A stretch of 64,000 nucleotides of DNA from Chlorops oryzae (GCA_020466095.1 CM035807.1:21560985-21624984); one strand, 5' to 3'. Positions 44,109-57,418 are shown, counted from the first letter of the stretch. Numbers and translations: made by a program. The notes: generated by a model from the sequence alone, not told the origin.

Positions 44109-44407
44109 TATAAGACTAAAAAAACGCGTCCTGGCATATTCCGGCGATTTCATATAATAAATGCCCAGCTCTGCGTCTCGCCAACAAACGAAAAATATTG
44201 CCGGTGTAAAAGGCCTCTTTGACGGCGAGGGACGTACGGGGAAGAGAGAAAACTGGTCCCGTACCACATGGCTCAACGTCCCTCTCCATCAATTGAAACA
44301 AGAAGAAGAAAAACAAGCCAAAAATACTAATTTATATTACCGTGAGAACATCCTATTCGCCTTCAGCAACCAGACTTGTGTAAATAAAGTCAAAATTTGG
44401 TGAGATA

Positions 44408-44654
44408 TCCCAATAAACACAAAAACGATAACGAGTTCGAATCGAATTCGTAGAGCGCGAATCGCATTAAACGAATTCGAATCGAATTCGATTCGCCTCG
44501 AGCTCGCATTTTTATCGTGGAATTTATAAAATGCGAGCTCGCACTTTTATCGTATTTTGCGACTCCCTCATTCGAATTCGATTCGAGCTCGCCGCGAAGA
44601 GTTTGCACGTCAAAACGAATTCGATTCGATTCGAACTCGTTGTGGTTATTGGGA
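44408..44654. mobile_element. GAATTC-rich foldback element
   Basis: It starts TCCCAATAA and ends TTATTGGGA. The arms are built of repeated CGAATTCGATTCGA and GAGCTCGCA units in inverted order (for example ATGCGAGCTCGCA near 44531). Strong secondary structure is expected. No target duplication is visible. Confidence 0.7.
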
Positions 44655-46200
44655 CAGCTAAGACGATAATATGGCGGCTTTTTTCTCTTACTGGGACTTG
44701 TACTGATCACTTTTGCGAATACATCAGAGCAGCTACCGATTACTTGACTTATTAGAATTTATTTTCGCGATTCGGACAGTTTGATTTTGAAACTCGAACC
44801 GCGAATCCTATGGAATAGCAAATGGCGATAAATAATATTGATTCATAAACTTTAAGTAATATTTGTAATCTTATGCTTAAAAGGTTTTTGCGTATTTATA
44901 ATTTCAAATAAGTATTTTTTTTGTGGGATTTTTTATTCGTTTATAATTTTAAAGTGAAATTAAATTTTATTTTGTTCCTATATCGCACACTAATCACTAA
45001 ATCGGCACAACTCAAAATTTTGCATTTCTCGGGCAAACAGCAAATAACTCTCGACGCCTGTAAAAATAATTTCTTTTCTAAATTTATATTATTCTTAATT
45101 AACTGGAGAATCAATAAATATCAATGTTAAATTTCATAGTGTTCGTTTTCCTGCAGAAAAGTGTTCACGAACATGAAAAAATTGATTGAAAAAATTTTGA
45201 ATTGTGCCGGTTTAGTGATTAGTGTGCGATATATCTTTTATTTTATATATCTATATTTTAGACTCATTTCGGACTCATGATACTGAGCATTCAGAAGGTA
45301 ACTCTGAAGTAATAATCTTTTCGCAGAAAACAAAGTTTATTTGAGCATTTCAAAATCATGATTATGGATTACTTACTGCGCCACTCCATATTAGTCACGA
45401 CATCCCTGAAAATTTCACATCAGCTGCTCGGTGGTGAGATTAAACATTTTTGCGAATCGGTTATATTCGACGCATAAGTACTCTGCTTTAGCATACCTCA
45501 AGAATATGAAGCAAAAATTCATCTAATGATTTTTAATAGTATGTATATAAAAACATATTTTGGTGAAAAATAAAATGAGTTTTTATAAGACACTTTTGAT
45601 TAACACTTGTCTTGTGTCCGAAGGAAAATGGATTTTTGGTCGAAGCCGAATCAAAAAAATTTCGCAATAAAACGAAATCAGTATTTAGGGGCCATCTATT
45701 AATTACGTAAGCATAAATGGGAGAAGGAACTAAAAAATCGGATGATCGCTCACATCGGAGTCCGATTTATGCTTAAATTTTTGGTCGAAAATGGTAAAAA
45801 TTTCTAGTAATTAATGTACAGCCCCTTATCCATTTGATAACAAAAACAAAAGAGCTTATCGCCTCAGTAATAAGAAAACTAGCTTAAAGTTAGTAAATAA
45901 AATTGAAAAGCTCAATATTATACGCTAAAAATACCAGCTTATCAGCATTTATCGTGACTATTTCACTCCCATTAAAATGCAAAAACATTCGGCTTTTTTC
46001 AGCCAACATTCGGTTGGACACTAATAAACACACAAATATATTTGTATCCAATTCATAAGAAACACTTTAGTGCATGTTACAAGATTTTGAAATATTTGTT
46101 AGACCGGAACCGGAATGAACGCGCTACGTTTTTGATTTTCCAATAAGAATGCATGCAATACTTCAATTCACCACACACATTTTTTGGCAGGTGCCATATA
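44655..46200. other. intergenic, nothing recognised
   Basis: AT-rich with only short frames. A GTGCGATATA-like phrase occurs at both 44982 and 45222 in inverted orientation (CGGCACAACTC / GTGCCGGTTTAGTG), suggesting another small inverted-repeat element that I could not delimit. Confidence 0.4.
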
Positions 46201-46229
46201 GTCCTATATACCGCTATATAGTTCTAAAC

Positions 46230-46699
46230 GATTGAACCGCTCGGACGTCTCGTGCTCGCGTCATTGAATTAAGAGAAGCGGAAAAAAGAAAAGTTTTAAT
46301 AAAAAGTTAACTATTTCAACAAAAAAAAAACAAACTTTAAATTTTAAAACAAAATTTAAAAGACCCCAATCGAAAGGTTTCAAAAGGAAGAAATTTAAAA
46401 AAAAAGCTATTTAAAGTGCGTCCACGAGCGTGAATGAAAAGGGCGTTGAAGATTGAAGTTGGGAGCAGAGGAAAGCGTAATTGAAAAGAGCAAAAGTAAC
46501 GGTGAATGCTGTCGTTCCTAACTTCGTCGGGATATGTGTGATTTTATGTTAGTTTTACGTTTATAGTGGAATCGCTTGACGGAGTTGTTGTTTTTTTTTT
46601 TCTCTGTGAGTTTTGTTTTTTTCAACTAATTTTTTTTTTTTTAACTGTGCCTTGATCGAAGGCACCTGCAATCGTTGCGGTATTGCGGTGTTATATTTG
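46230..46699 (+). other. possible non-coding first exon of a large gene
   Basis: After TATATA-rich sequence at 46196-46222 comes a purine-rich stretch with many A-runs and CGTGAATG-type phrases. It ends GTTATATTTG followed by GTAAGT at 46699. This resembles the 5' untranslated exon of a developmental gene in flies, but no product can be named. Confidence 0.25.
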
Positions 46700-48532
46700 G
46701 TAAGTAGCTTTACGATTGAATTGATTTAATAAAAAAGAAATAAATAAATTAAGTAAGGTTTTTTTTTTTGGTGGTCCAATGGCATTTGGCTTAATTTATT
46801 TTTTTCAAAGATGACTTCAGTTTATGAGAGCAAAGGCATACAAATATGCCGGTTCTTACTTCGCACAACTCCCGTTTCAAACCAATTTTTTTTGTAATTC
46901 ATACAACATTCTGCTCCACTTGCCGCCTCTTCACATCAGAGCATGCGACAGCCAACCATACAAACAGCCATGTTTGCCTTCTAGCACAAAAAAAAAAAAA
47001 AAAAAAAAACTAAAAAAGAAAAAGAAAAAAGGCTACGCAACTTTTACAACTTACTATACGAATACTACTAACTCTACAACAGCAACGCCACGACATCGGC
47101 AAAGGCAAAAACAACGGCAACTACAACAACAATACCAACAACACCAACATTAACAACAAAAACAGTAAAAACGCAGTAATAAGGATAGCCGGAAAGATAG
47201 CAACAGGAACACTAACAACAAACAAGCGAGAACATTTGAAATGAACGACGAGGAGACCGAGAACCGCTCTGGTGTGTAACGTGTGTGCCCTTAATATGTA
47301 CAACTTCCCCAAACGGCCATACATACCGACATACGTATGTACATGCATAGAAGCGAGCGAACGTACAAACATACACATGCACGTGCTCCACGCGATTCGT
47401 ATCCTTTTGTTGTTGCCTTTTGCTCATTTCCTGCTGATTTATGGTTCTAATAATAGCGTTTCTCGCTCGGTTCGCACTCGACAGAAAAGTTGGCATTCCC
47501 AAAAAAAGAGAACGGGCGTAAAAAATAAGATGAAAGAACAAAAAAAAAAAAAAAAAAAACGAAGAACGGAACAAAAAACGATAGTTGGACCAAATTGCCA
47601 AAGCTCCAAAGGAGGGCAAAGCAACATCGGCAAAAGTAGCACATATTAGCGGCGGCAAAAACGCCAACGGGGCAGCCCCACTACCACATGCTCCGATTCC
47701 GGTTCCGATTCCGAGTCACTTTTCGCTTCTCGCAATCATTATTTTCTTAAAGTGGTTAAAATAAAAATTCAAATCACACAACGAAACATATTGGAGCAAC
47801 AAATAAGGTCGTCTTAAGGAAAAATTACTTTCGGCTTTTTCAATATGCTGCTGTCGGAGGTACAAAAGAAAGCAATAAAAAAAAAGAAAGAAAAAAAAAA
47901 AAAAAGAAAACACACAACAACAAATTGTAGTGGCGCGAAGTGGAGAAGAGAAGAAGAGACGAAGAGCAGGCAATAAGTTCGGAGGCTGAAAGGTTGCATA
48001 AGAAGACGAACGTGACTACAAGTGGGAGTGAAAATGTAAAATTGTTTAAATTTAGATGAAAGGAAACGCTTCAGAATTGTTACTCCTTCCAAATGGAGTA
48101 GTCAATTAATCACTTGGCGGCGCTTCATCAATTTGCTGTGTCGATTATTAAGTCCCATAGGAATTTTTTTTAAATCTTTTTTTATTTTTTATTTAATACG
48201 CTTTCATGGACATTGTGCCTTTTTTTGTCGAAATTTTCGTGGGAAAACGATGTCAATTTAGGTCGTCGGATGATGAAATTGGATTACGCTCCCTATTGTT
48301 ATCCTTGAAATGAGGAGTGTAAGCGTGAAAACTTACACAGCAAGCAAAAACGATAAGGAATTCCTTCAACAGGACGGTGTCACATTTGACATATTAGCAA
48401 CCCTTTTCAAAAGGAACTATATTTATAGATCCCTCGACCATTTTTTTCGACGTTCTATGTACTTCATATCTTTATGGAGAAACTCGAGTGGAAAAAATGC
48501 CTTCATTTCCATCTATGATTTCTTACAAATTA
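46700..48532. other. low-complexity region (A-runs, CAA/CAR repeats)
   Basis: It holds an A-run at 46986-47010, (ACAACA)n-type sequence at 47066-47165 and further A-runs near 47539 and 47878-47908. Frames coding poly-Lys, poly-Phe or poly-Leu are by-products. Confidence 0.6.
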
Positions 48533-49474
48533 TAAGGGCAATAGAAAATATTTATATACAATACCTAAAAGTATGCATTCGAATATTTAAAAATGAATTT
48601 ATAAAATTTTGATCCTTTATAAACGCGGCTTTAAGGAGACCTTCTGGTCTATAGCACGAAAATTTAGGGTATTTTCATGATTTTTTTTTTGGTATTAAGC
48701 CAAATAAAAAACGATTTTCTAAGTATGCAGGCTTATTATATTCTTTATTGACAAAAAATAAAAAATGTTGTTGTAATTTTTTTTTTTTTTTTTTTGGTAT
48801 TTTAAAAATGGCGTTGAAGTGGACCCTCTTTGAAAAAGTACCTCCGTGGTGTGAAAGATTTTGGCAGTTCTGGTAATCGAAAAAAAAAAAACAAAAATAT
48901 GTTATTAATCAGAATGAATGCGGCTATGGCAGGAACTAGAATAAAAAAAATTTTTTTTAATTGACAAAATGGCGCAATTTTTTATTTCAACCATCAAAAA
49001 CTCCCCATTATTTTTGACCATTTTTTTGATGAAAAAATATGAAGTTCTTGAAATAAAAATTCGATTCTAGTTCGGGCCATAGCCATTGATGTTATGAATA
49101 ACATATAAAAATTCCAGACAAATCGGTTCGATGGTTTTTTTGTTTTCTTTCACACCAGGTCAAAAAAAGTAGTTTTGAGATAAACGCGTTCAAAGTTGCT
49201 TTGATCAAGCGCGCTGCCTGCTGTCTCCACCTTCTAAAAAGGCTGTAGCAAAACAAATATTGTCAATATCTTCACGAAACTTTGCCAGCATATTCTAAGA
49301 AGTCTATTCTTCCGAAATATATAAAAAAAAAAAATCAATTTTCAAAAAATTCTAGACCAGAAGGTCCCCTTAAGAAGGTTCGCACAACACTCAAAAGCCT
49401 TGTTCAACATGTGTTTAAAATGAATGAAATAAAGGCTGTTTCACTAAAGGAAATGTTCATCATATTTATTAGAG
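48533..49474. mobile_element. M1 hAT-like copy interrupted by a TTAA element
   Basis: The left part 48533-48630 starts TAAGGGCAATAGAAAA and contains CCTAAAAGTATGCATTCGAA. The right part 49374-49474 continues GTTCGCACAACACTCAAAAG and CATCATATTTAT. The middle is the separate element 48631-49373. The M1 right terminus is missing. Confidence 0.8.
48631..49373. mobile_element. TTAA-flanked miniature element nested in M1
   Basis: TTAA occurs at 48631-48634 and 49370-49373, with inverted ends GGAGACCTTCTGGTCTA / GGGGACCTTCTGGTCTA (one mismatch). Uninterrupted M1 copies show GGCTTTATGGAGGTTCG here, so the host carried one TTAA-like site that was duplicated. It is 743 bp including both TTAAs and has no transposase. 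It shares a TTTTGAGATAAACGCGTTCA-like block with 23755-24493. Confidence 0.88.
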
Positions 49475-50039
49475 TTGCAACGGATATCCGGCCACTATCC
49501 GGTATCCGGCCTTAAATTTAGCATCCGGCCGGATATCATCTATATACGGCCGCCGGGTATCTCATATTAAATATTTGCTATATTGTATTTGTACTTCGAA
49601 TGCAGATTTGAAAATGGAGCGATTGGAGGAAACCGGATGCAGTTCCGCTAACCATATTCACAGAAAATTCCCATTTTTAGAGATTTTTTATTGCAGTTCG
49701 GTGCAATCGCTCGAAACAATCATTACTAAAAAGTGTGCTGTGTCAAAAAATAGCGTTCAAAATTTTTGCTACCAACTCAGCAGGGTATATTTCGCATCAG
49801 CTAGGATATATCTCCGGTAGCATATACATATGTATGTACATCGAGCCCTTTTCGGGAAATTATCCTTATAACGCTGGAACTCCCGCGCATCAATTCCTGC
49901 AAACATTCAACATATCCAAATATATGGAGCCAGTTTCAATCAATTGCGCTTTTGAATGTAATTGAATTATGTATATGTTTGTATGTGTTCAATATTTGCA
50001 GGAATTGATGCCCAGGAATTCCTGCACTATTGGAATTCA
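49475..50039. other. unclassified repeat-like spacer
   Basis: It begins with several CCGGATATCCGG/GGTATCCGGCC phrases (49488-49560). A GAATTGATGC.. motif at 50001-50022 is inverted relative to 49887-49902. No gene is seen. Confidence 0.4.
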
Positions 50040-50160
50040 GACTTAAGGCGAATCTTATTAAAGCCGCTCCGCTTGTAAAGGCTCAACATTTTTAAAATGG
50101 ACTTTAAATATTCGAATGCATACTTTTAGGTGATTTATTTAAATGTTCTCTGCTGCCCTG
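50040..50160. mobile_element. M1 partial copy
   Basis: Right half only: ATTCGAATGCATACTTTTAGGTG followed by TTCTCTGCTGCCCTG, matching the right end of 41941-42201. Confidence 0.65.
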
Positions 50161-52200
50161 CAAATTACTTCTTAAAGGAATTGTAGTAAATCAATCTGTA
50201 CATTGGATTAATTTCATAATATCCTGGATTACATTTGGGCAAAAAGTTGATTTCTACAAAATTTACAAGTCGCATTGAGAAAAGTCTATAATTTAAAGTA
50301 TCATGTATACTCTCAACTATTGACATATAGCGTCTCTCCATTGTCCATCATGACCATCAATTCAAAGTGTATTCAATTCTTTTAGCATACGTCAAATAGA
50401 AACTGGCAATGCGTGCTCTTAACACCGAAACTATTGTTAAAACGGATCGATTACGTCCTTCGTTTCTTCTCTAGAAACATTGTGTCCTTTTCTTCCATTT
50501 CTAAAAACTTAATTCGCTTTAAAGCAGCGCAGAGATTCGAAATCTTCTTAAAACTGTATCATCGCAATCTTAGACATTGTTGCCATTTTAGGGGAGTGTC
50601 TTCTAAATTGAGGGAAATGTGTGGTCTCAGAGGAAGGCTTAAGGAACAAAGGGAATTTTCATAGGACCCAGAATTATTATTTAGAAGATTTCAAAATCAA
50701 AATTAAATGGAACTTTGGCCTCATTTTGAAAGACTCACGGGATATATCCAATAAAAAAAATTGACACTGCAATCCTCTGACCAATTCAACGTCTTCTATT
50801 CACTGGTAGTTTCTTTTTGGATTCCTTGATAAACAGTAGTTAAATTGCAAAAATTATTGCTCCTATTCGGAGCATAGGGCGGAATTCCGTTTCTTGAGTG
50901 AGTCGAGGTGCAGATCTGGGTTGCTAGCCCAATGCAACCTACTGAACACCAGTAGAAAATGGACCGAAAATTGAGGTCTCCAATCCCTCCTATTGTTCTT
51001 TGGGTTATACCGCCATTTCTCGGTCATCGGAGCCACGTCAGCGAGTCAGAGTCCACCGTAGGAAGCTTAAATTTGCAATTGAGTAGAAGTCAAGAAGCCT
51101 TTGACAAGTTCTATCATCGGAAACTGAGAGAATCTAATTACTTTGAATGGATTCTCTTGAAGTCCACGTCAACATCACGATGAAATGCATTCCTATAACA
51201 AATGAAAATGATTTCTGGACTTCATATTCCATTTCTGCGAATCGAAATTCCATTTACTCTTGAACCATAAACTCAAATAAATTAATAAAACTTAATAATA
51301 AAAAAAGAGTTCTTCCATCACTCACATGAGAACTTTTATGTTTTTACATCCTTCACAAATGTGTATGTACCTACATAATATTTTATATTGTTTCCTCTTT
51401 TGCAGTAACATTTTTTCGCCCGTGTGTGTGTGTGTGTGTGTGGTGTGTGGAGAACAAAACCTATAAACTCTTAATAGGGAACATAACATTTTGATGAGAA
51501 ACAACACAGCGATTTCGTTAATGCCCGAACATTTGTTGCAATCGCACTCAAAAGGGCCATAAAAAGAGATTCAATCATCGCATCGATAACTCGAGGAATA
51601 ACCTCACGGGCGCTTGTCGTGATTTTAAGGTGGTGACACAAGGACGACACCAGCTAATCTCCACCAGACCTCCCAGACCGCCACAAAACCTACACGCACA
51701 CAAAAGCAAACGCAAACACAAACAAAACAAAAAAAAAAAAACAATAAAAAAGAAAGAGTCTATTCCAACATCGAACATCAACATCACATCACTGGCTTTC
51801 GTCCAACAAATCGTACAACAAGACTGCTACGATAGCTTGAATAGCCTCTCGATAGTCCTCGAAGAGACATTTGTCGTGGTTTGTGTGGTCAACATACATA
51901 TTATGTACATATACAGACACACACTTTTATGTGTATGAACGTGTATGACTGCACATCTTGGTTATTGGTCTGAGCAAAGCTGCTGGTTCGGTTTATCCTG
52001 CTGCACACACATATAAATATATGGGAAGTGTAAACTGGGTGTTGGGCGTTCATACTCACAACGTTCGGGCATTCTTTTTGTCGTTGGCTCGCTGCTGTTC
52101 GAAGTGAGACAGACGGACTGACAAACAGAAAGACAAACACAAGCACAAACGCAAGCACACGAAGTCAAAAGTGTTGGAATTGGATTTTTATTCAAAACAA
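50161..52200. other. no supported gene; microsatellites
   Basis: A (GT)n run lies at 51423-51447. At 51700-51760 an A/C-rich stretch encodes chance Lys-rich frames. The part 52060-52200 with GACAGACGGACTGACAAAC repeats could be untranslated leader. Confidence 0.4.
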
Positions 52201-52218
52201 TGCCATCATTGCAACAGG
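52201..52218 (+). other. possible start exon (MPSLQQ) before a donor site
   Basis: ATGCCATCATTGCAACAG is followed directly by GTATGT, and ACA precedes the ATG (good fly context). It could be the first coding exon of a long gene to the right, but no partner exon could be identified in the window. Confidence 0.2.
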
Positions 52219-52499
52219 TATGTGAAGCAGCACAAAGAACTAATATAAAAATTGTAAATATGTATGTGTGAGTGCGAGTGTGAGTGTCTGTTTGTATGTG
52301 TATAATCTATGCGGTGTACCGCCTATTCATTCATGGCACGCAGCGGAGCTCGCACAAAGTTTATCCCTCTTCTCAAGCATTCATAGCCATTATTTCTCGA
52401 CGATTTCGACGATTGGATGTGGCGGCACCTATCTGTGTATTCTCCTTCGCATTGGTTTGTCTTTTTGACTTTTTTTTTTTTTGTTGACTGGCGATGGTG

Positions 52500-54212
52500 G
52501 TGGTGGCAATAGCAGCATAATCGGCTGTTGCTGCTGAATCTGAAGTTGGCGAAGTTGCTGGTGCTCCTGAATGAAGCTGCTGCTGGTCGGTCGTCGAAGC
52601 CGCTGCTGCTGCTGTAGGTTATGGGTGCGCAGAAAGTTACTTTGATCCTAATCTGATTACTTAACTTTGCTCGCTTCGTGTTGCAGAATAGAAGGCGCGA
52701 TGCGACGAAGCGAGGCGGCTAGGCGGCGCGGCACATTGATTGTTTCCCTTCGTTGTCGTCGTCGTCGTCCTCGTCGTCGTCCTCGTCCTTGTCGTCGTCG
52801 TCATCATTGGCGCCTTCTCGTCGTCTTTATCTTCAATGTCTTCACAAGATGTTTTACAGATAAATTCGATTAAACTTGCGGCGTAGTGATTATTATTCGC
52901 TTTCGTTTCAAAGCGAGAAAAGTTAACGTTATTCACGGCGCAAGGAAAGCAATCGCGAATCGAGAAGACAAAAGGTGCAACGTCGCTTACAGGTGGTTCC
53001 TGAGGTGTACTGTGTGTTGTGTGCTGGTACAGTGTTAAGTTGATTTAATTAAAAAACGTTATTAATCTTATTATGTAAAATGTATGTGTGCTCAAAAAAA
53101 AAAAGAAAGGAAAAAAAGAATTTTTGAAAGGATTTTTCCATCCAGTCCTGGAAGAAATAGTTTTTGGTGCTACACAATTGTAAAGTCTTCAATTAGAGCT
53201 TTTGACTTCTTGGATTATATTCATTCAAATTAAGACTTTGAAGTTCTTTAAATGGGTATATAAAGGAGGCAAATCGTTTTATGCAAATTCCGATTAGGAA
53301 ATGGGCGTGTTCCTTTCGCTGCCACACCAAAAACTTATGAAATTCCATCGCCTGGGAAAAATATTTATACATTTTAAATATTTTATTGGAGTCCGCAAAG
53401 TATACAAGTCAATATTAAGAACATTTGTTATTTTGAAACTCCAATAATTTCTTTAAAAACATGCCTATTTAAACACATCTTTTGATGGTTCTATGGAATT
53501 TTACGGATCATGTAAGATATGGAACTGCAATATTTAAATGCATACTTTAAGGGCTCAATTTAAATATTTGTGGCTCACAGGAGCGGGTTTTTCTAAAGAT
53601 GACTAATATTTTCTTCAAATCCAAGCATAACTTCTTGAGATAGTTAGAAAAATGTTAGTGCAAATAAATGCTCTTAAATGCATGCCGTATGAGTGATGTG
53701 TTTCGTACCATATTACTCAAATTTGTACTGGATATTAGAACTGGGAGCATACTCGTATATGTGAACTTACGTTTTTGTTAATATCTCAAAAAAATATCTT
53801 TTAATTTTGATAAAAAAATGTTCAGAGGTATTTTTGAAAAAGAGGTAAAAAGAAAATGTGGCGCGAAAACGGGAATACACTGAAAAAAATTATATAATTT
53901 TTATTTTAATTTTGTGAATTTTTTTTCTCAGTGTAAAATTTATTGCATTCCCTGTTTTATAAGCCATCAGTGGCAATTTGTTCCATCTTTCTATCTCAAT
54001 TAGTTTTTGAGATATAAATGTTTGAGAAGGGCTTAATAAAAATAGTTTTTCAAGGATATTTCAAGGACACTGGGCAATAGAAACCTAAAAGTCCATTTCT
54101 ACAGTCTTTTTAGGTAGTATCTATCGAAAAAATCAACAAAACTTTCAAATCCCTTTCAGGGGGCCGCAGTCGACTATACCCTTTAGCCGAAATATTGGAA
54201 AAATAAAATAGA
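52500..54212. other. no supported gene; triplet repeats
   Basis: GCTGCT/GTCGTC runs lie at 52515-52620 and 52750-52805. The rest is AT-rich. Near 53540 a short GCATACTTTAAGGG block resembles M1. Confidence 0.45.
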
Positions 54213-55068
54213 AAATAAGTAAGGGTGTTATAGTCAGGCGAGCCTGACAATAGAATACCCGACACAGACACACATCTTCAAATAATTTTTAATATCAGGA
54301 GTGGTTTAAGGCCATAGGGGCCCCATATACCGACTTTTGTTTAATTTCTTTATGAAAATCACCCCTTTGCCACGCCACTTTTCAAATTTTTCGGAATTCT
54401 AATCGGATGCTTAAATATACGCGCAAATTCTAAGTTTCATTGAAATATTTGGAAAAAGTCCGATTTTGGGGCAGTTTTGAGATTTTTGTGGCAGACCCTA
54501 GTACTGGAGGTACCCTTAATAATGGACCGATCAAGAAAATTTTTGGGCAAGATGTTTATGGCTACGAAGGAAGTATAGGTGCCAATTTTCGTTCAAGGCC
54601 CATAGGCGTTTCGGGAGTAGGAGACAATTTTCGAAAAACGCCCTTCTGCCACGCCCATTTTGCTAATTTTTGTGAATCACATTAATTGGCCTAAAATATG
54701 TTCAAATGCCAAATTTTATCAAAATATCTTATAAAACATCGGTTTTAGAGCAGTTTTTGTGATTTTCATAACAGACCCTAGTACTGGAGGTACCCCTTAA
54801 AATGGTCCGATCGGGTCCATTCACGAACTTGTTCTTACTCATGTCCCTGTGAGCACGCATACCAAATTTCGTCAAGATAGCTCAACTCCTTTGATAAGAA
54901 AACTGTATACTTACAAACAGACAGACAGACGGACATGTCTAAATCGAATCTCCTGGTGACGCTGATCATTATATATTTTGTATGGTCTATCTCGACTGGT
55001 TCTGGGTGTCACACACAACCACACAAACGCAATATACCCTCAACACAGAGTGTGTCGGGTATAAAAAG
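54213..55068 (+). repeat. R1 dispersed repeat, copy 2 (most complete)
   Basis: It runs from AAGTAAGGGTGTTATAGTCA to GTGTGTCGGGTATAAA. The ATACCCGACACA near the head and TGTGTCGGGTAT at the tail are inverted copies. The phrase AGACCCTAGTACTGGAGGTA occurs twice inside, so the body contains an internal duplication. Non-coding. Confidence 0.85.
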
Positions 55069-55449
55069 CGAAAACAGCTGAAGTTATTAGTGTTTTTTGA
55101 CCAAGTTTCCTAAATTCTGTTATACAGGGGCGGGTTTTGTGGTCCGAAATATTGAGGCAATTCAAAAACTCGAATTCCTCTTTCCTGCTGCGCGTTTCGA
55201 CTAGCTTTGTAGTCTTCCTTAGGGAGTCTATTTAATTTAGAAGATATTTTTTCACATTTTAATATTTACAAGTAAAAGTGAAAGAAATTTTGTATGAAAA
55301 TTTTTATACTCTTCCGCTTTTCCAATTTTTTCCATTTTTAATTAATTTTTAAGTCTTCTTGTTTAACGAGTTTTTAAGGTTTTCGAGGCAACTAAATATT
55401 TAAGGCAAACCCCCTAATATAAATTTTTTTTTTTTTTTTTTTTTGATGA

Positions 55450-55709
55450 TTGGGGCACCATAAAATATTTAAAATCATCGCCCAAAAGTATGTATATAAA
55501 TATTAACATTTCCTTTAGTGAAAAACCGTTTAGTCTTTATAGGAATGTCCATTTAAACACATCTTGAGCAAGGCTTTGAGGTGTTGTGCGAACCTCCATA
55601 AAGCCACAATGAAGCTTCGTTTGTAAAGGCTTAAAACTTAATAAATTAATTTTTAATTATTCAAATGCATACTTTTAGGTGTTGCAATTAAGTATTTTCT
55701 GTTCCCTTA
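55450..55709. mobile_element. M1 hAT-like copy, reverse orientation
   Basis: 260 bp, the same length as the intact copy. The right end is TTCTGTTCCCTTA, the left end TTGGGGCACCATAAAA. The middle reads, in reverse, the GTTCGCACAACACC..AAAGCC segment. Target duplication has decayed. Confidence 0.75.
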
Positions 55710-57418
55710 TTTAGTATAGTCCTAAGAGCACATCATAATAGCCAATTGAGCTTTTCTCTCTGTGGCATTTAGTTATTTATAAACTTTGAAAGGAAATGCC
55801 AGTATTTAGGAGTTAGCATTTTCTTTTTACATCCAGATTGATTCTGTTAGTTTTGATTATTTATATATATAAAAAAAAAAAGAATGCCTTATAATTACCT
55901 ATGAACTGAAAAACGGAAAGCTAACATTCCCTCGCATCCCCATCCATCAACGAATTTTATATGAAGCTTCAAGGAACTAATTCTGATTGTACACTTATGT
56001 GAATTATGTAGATCATTCCTTGTCATGACAAAGTGGGTACTATGTAGCTTCCATGATGCTATGGCACCATAAAACTATTGAATTAGCGAATAACACGCGG
56101 AAAATTGCTGCCATTTTGCCTCTTTGCTTTTTAGCACACCATCTCTGACGGCGGCGCTGGCGCTGGCGCTGCTTTCCATACTGTATGCGCTGATGATGAT
56201 GATGATGATGGTGGAAAATTGTTGCATTATAGTGTTCCGCGGATAATGGCTTACAACAAATACTCGCAGGAGAGGACTATCAACCGCCGATGCTTAAATA
56301 AATACTTGCAGTTACACAATTTCCCTATCATGGGTGCGTGCGTGTGTATGTTTGTCTGTGCATGTGTGTGTGTGTGTGTGTGTGTTCGTGTGCACGTTGT
56401 CATTGGGCTTTGTTTGATTTTTGTGTATTTTCGCAGATGTTACTCTTTGCCTGAACCTCGACTTGTTGGTGCTTTTTTTCTTCTCCTCTACGCCAATTGT
56501 TGTTGCCATTGTTGTTGTAGGTGTTGTTGTCGAATAGCGGATAATAAAATAAAATGAATTGCTTACGCAACCAAATAAAAGCTTTTTTTTCGCATTCATC
56601 CTTATGCATATGAAATGAGAGTATGTAGAAATGAGAATAATATTTTTACATTCCGATATTAGTAGCATAGCTTCGAGTACTGAATCGTTATATCTTCCAT
56701 GCACATAAATATATAAGTACATACATCCATACATACATATATACGTACATACATGTTATATTCAAATATTCATGTACGCTAAATCTTATTCCTACCGTCG
56801 ATATGAAAGACACTTAGTCGTTTGCCTGAATAGCTTACACTTTGGCTTACACGCCGATTTTCCGTAAACAATGAATGGATTCATTCGCATAAAAAAAATA
56901 TAAAAAAATTGAAAATAAAGGAGGAAACGACTTCGGTTTTCCTTGTCGTTTGAATGCGAAGAAAAATTGCATAATAATCCTACGGAAATCGGCAGATTAT
57001 CCTTAAATATATGTGTCAACATTTGAGCAATTTTTTACAAATTGCGTTACTCTTAAGGCTCCGCCGACGATGCGGAATGGTGATGGGCGGTGTGCGGGGG
57101 TGTGGTTGCTTGCTTATTCCTTGATTGTTTCTTAGAAATGCGGCTGGGTATTAAACGAATTTCTAAAGCATTTAAAAAACGGGTTGTTTGAAAAGTTTTT
57201 TAACCCTTTACTGTACGATATATCGAATAAGGTGAAAAGGATTTTTTTTTCTTAGGTTGAGTTTTTGGTAAGGTTTCAAACATAATTATACATTAAGGTG
57301 GAAAAAAAGGAATGCCCAGGAACAATTGGTCAAAACTGAAATTTTGCCTGCGCCTTTTCAAAATAAGGTCCATCTTAAATATGCCTGGAAGCATGCTACA
57401 AATTATTCCAGAACATAT
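55710..57418. other. no supported gene; microsatellites
   Basis: GGCGCT repeats and (GAT)n at 56150-56212; a (GT)n run at 56361-56390; TACATACATA near 56718-56752. Otherwise AT-rich. Confidence 0.45.

Noticed and set aside
46824..47153. Lys-run frame of 109 codons
   Set aside because: It runs through an A-homopolymer and CAA repeats; low complexity only.
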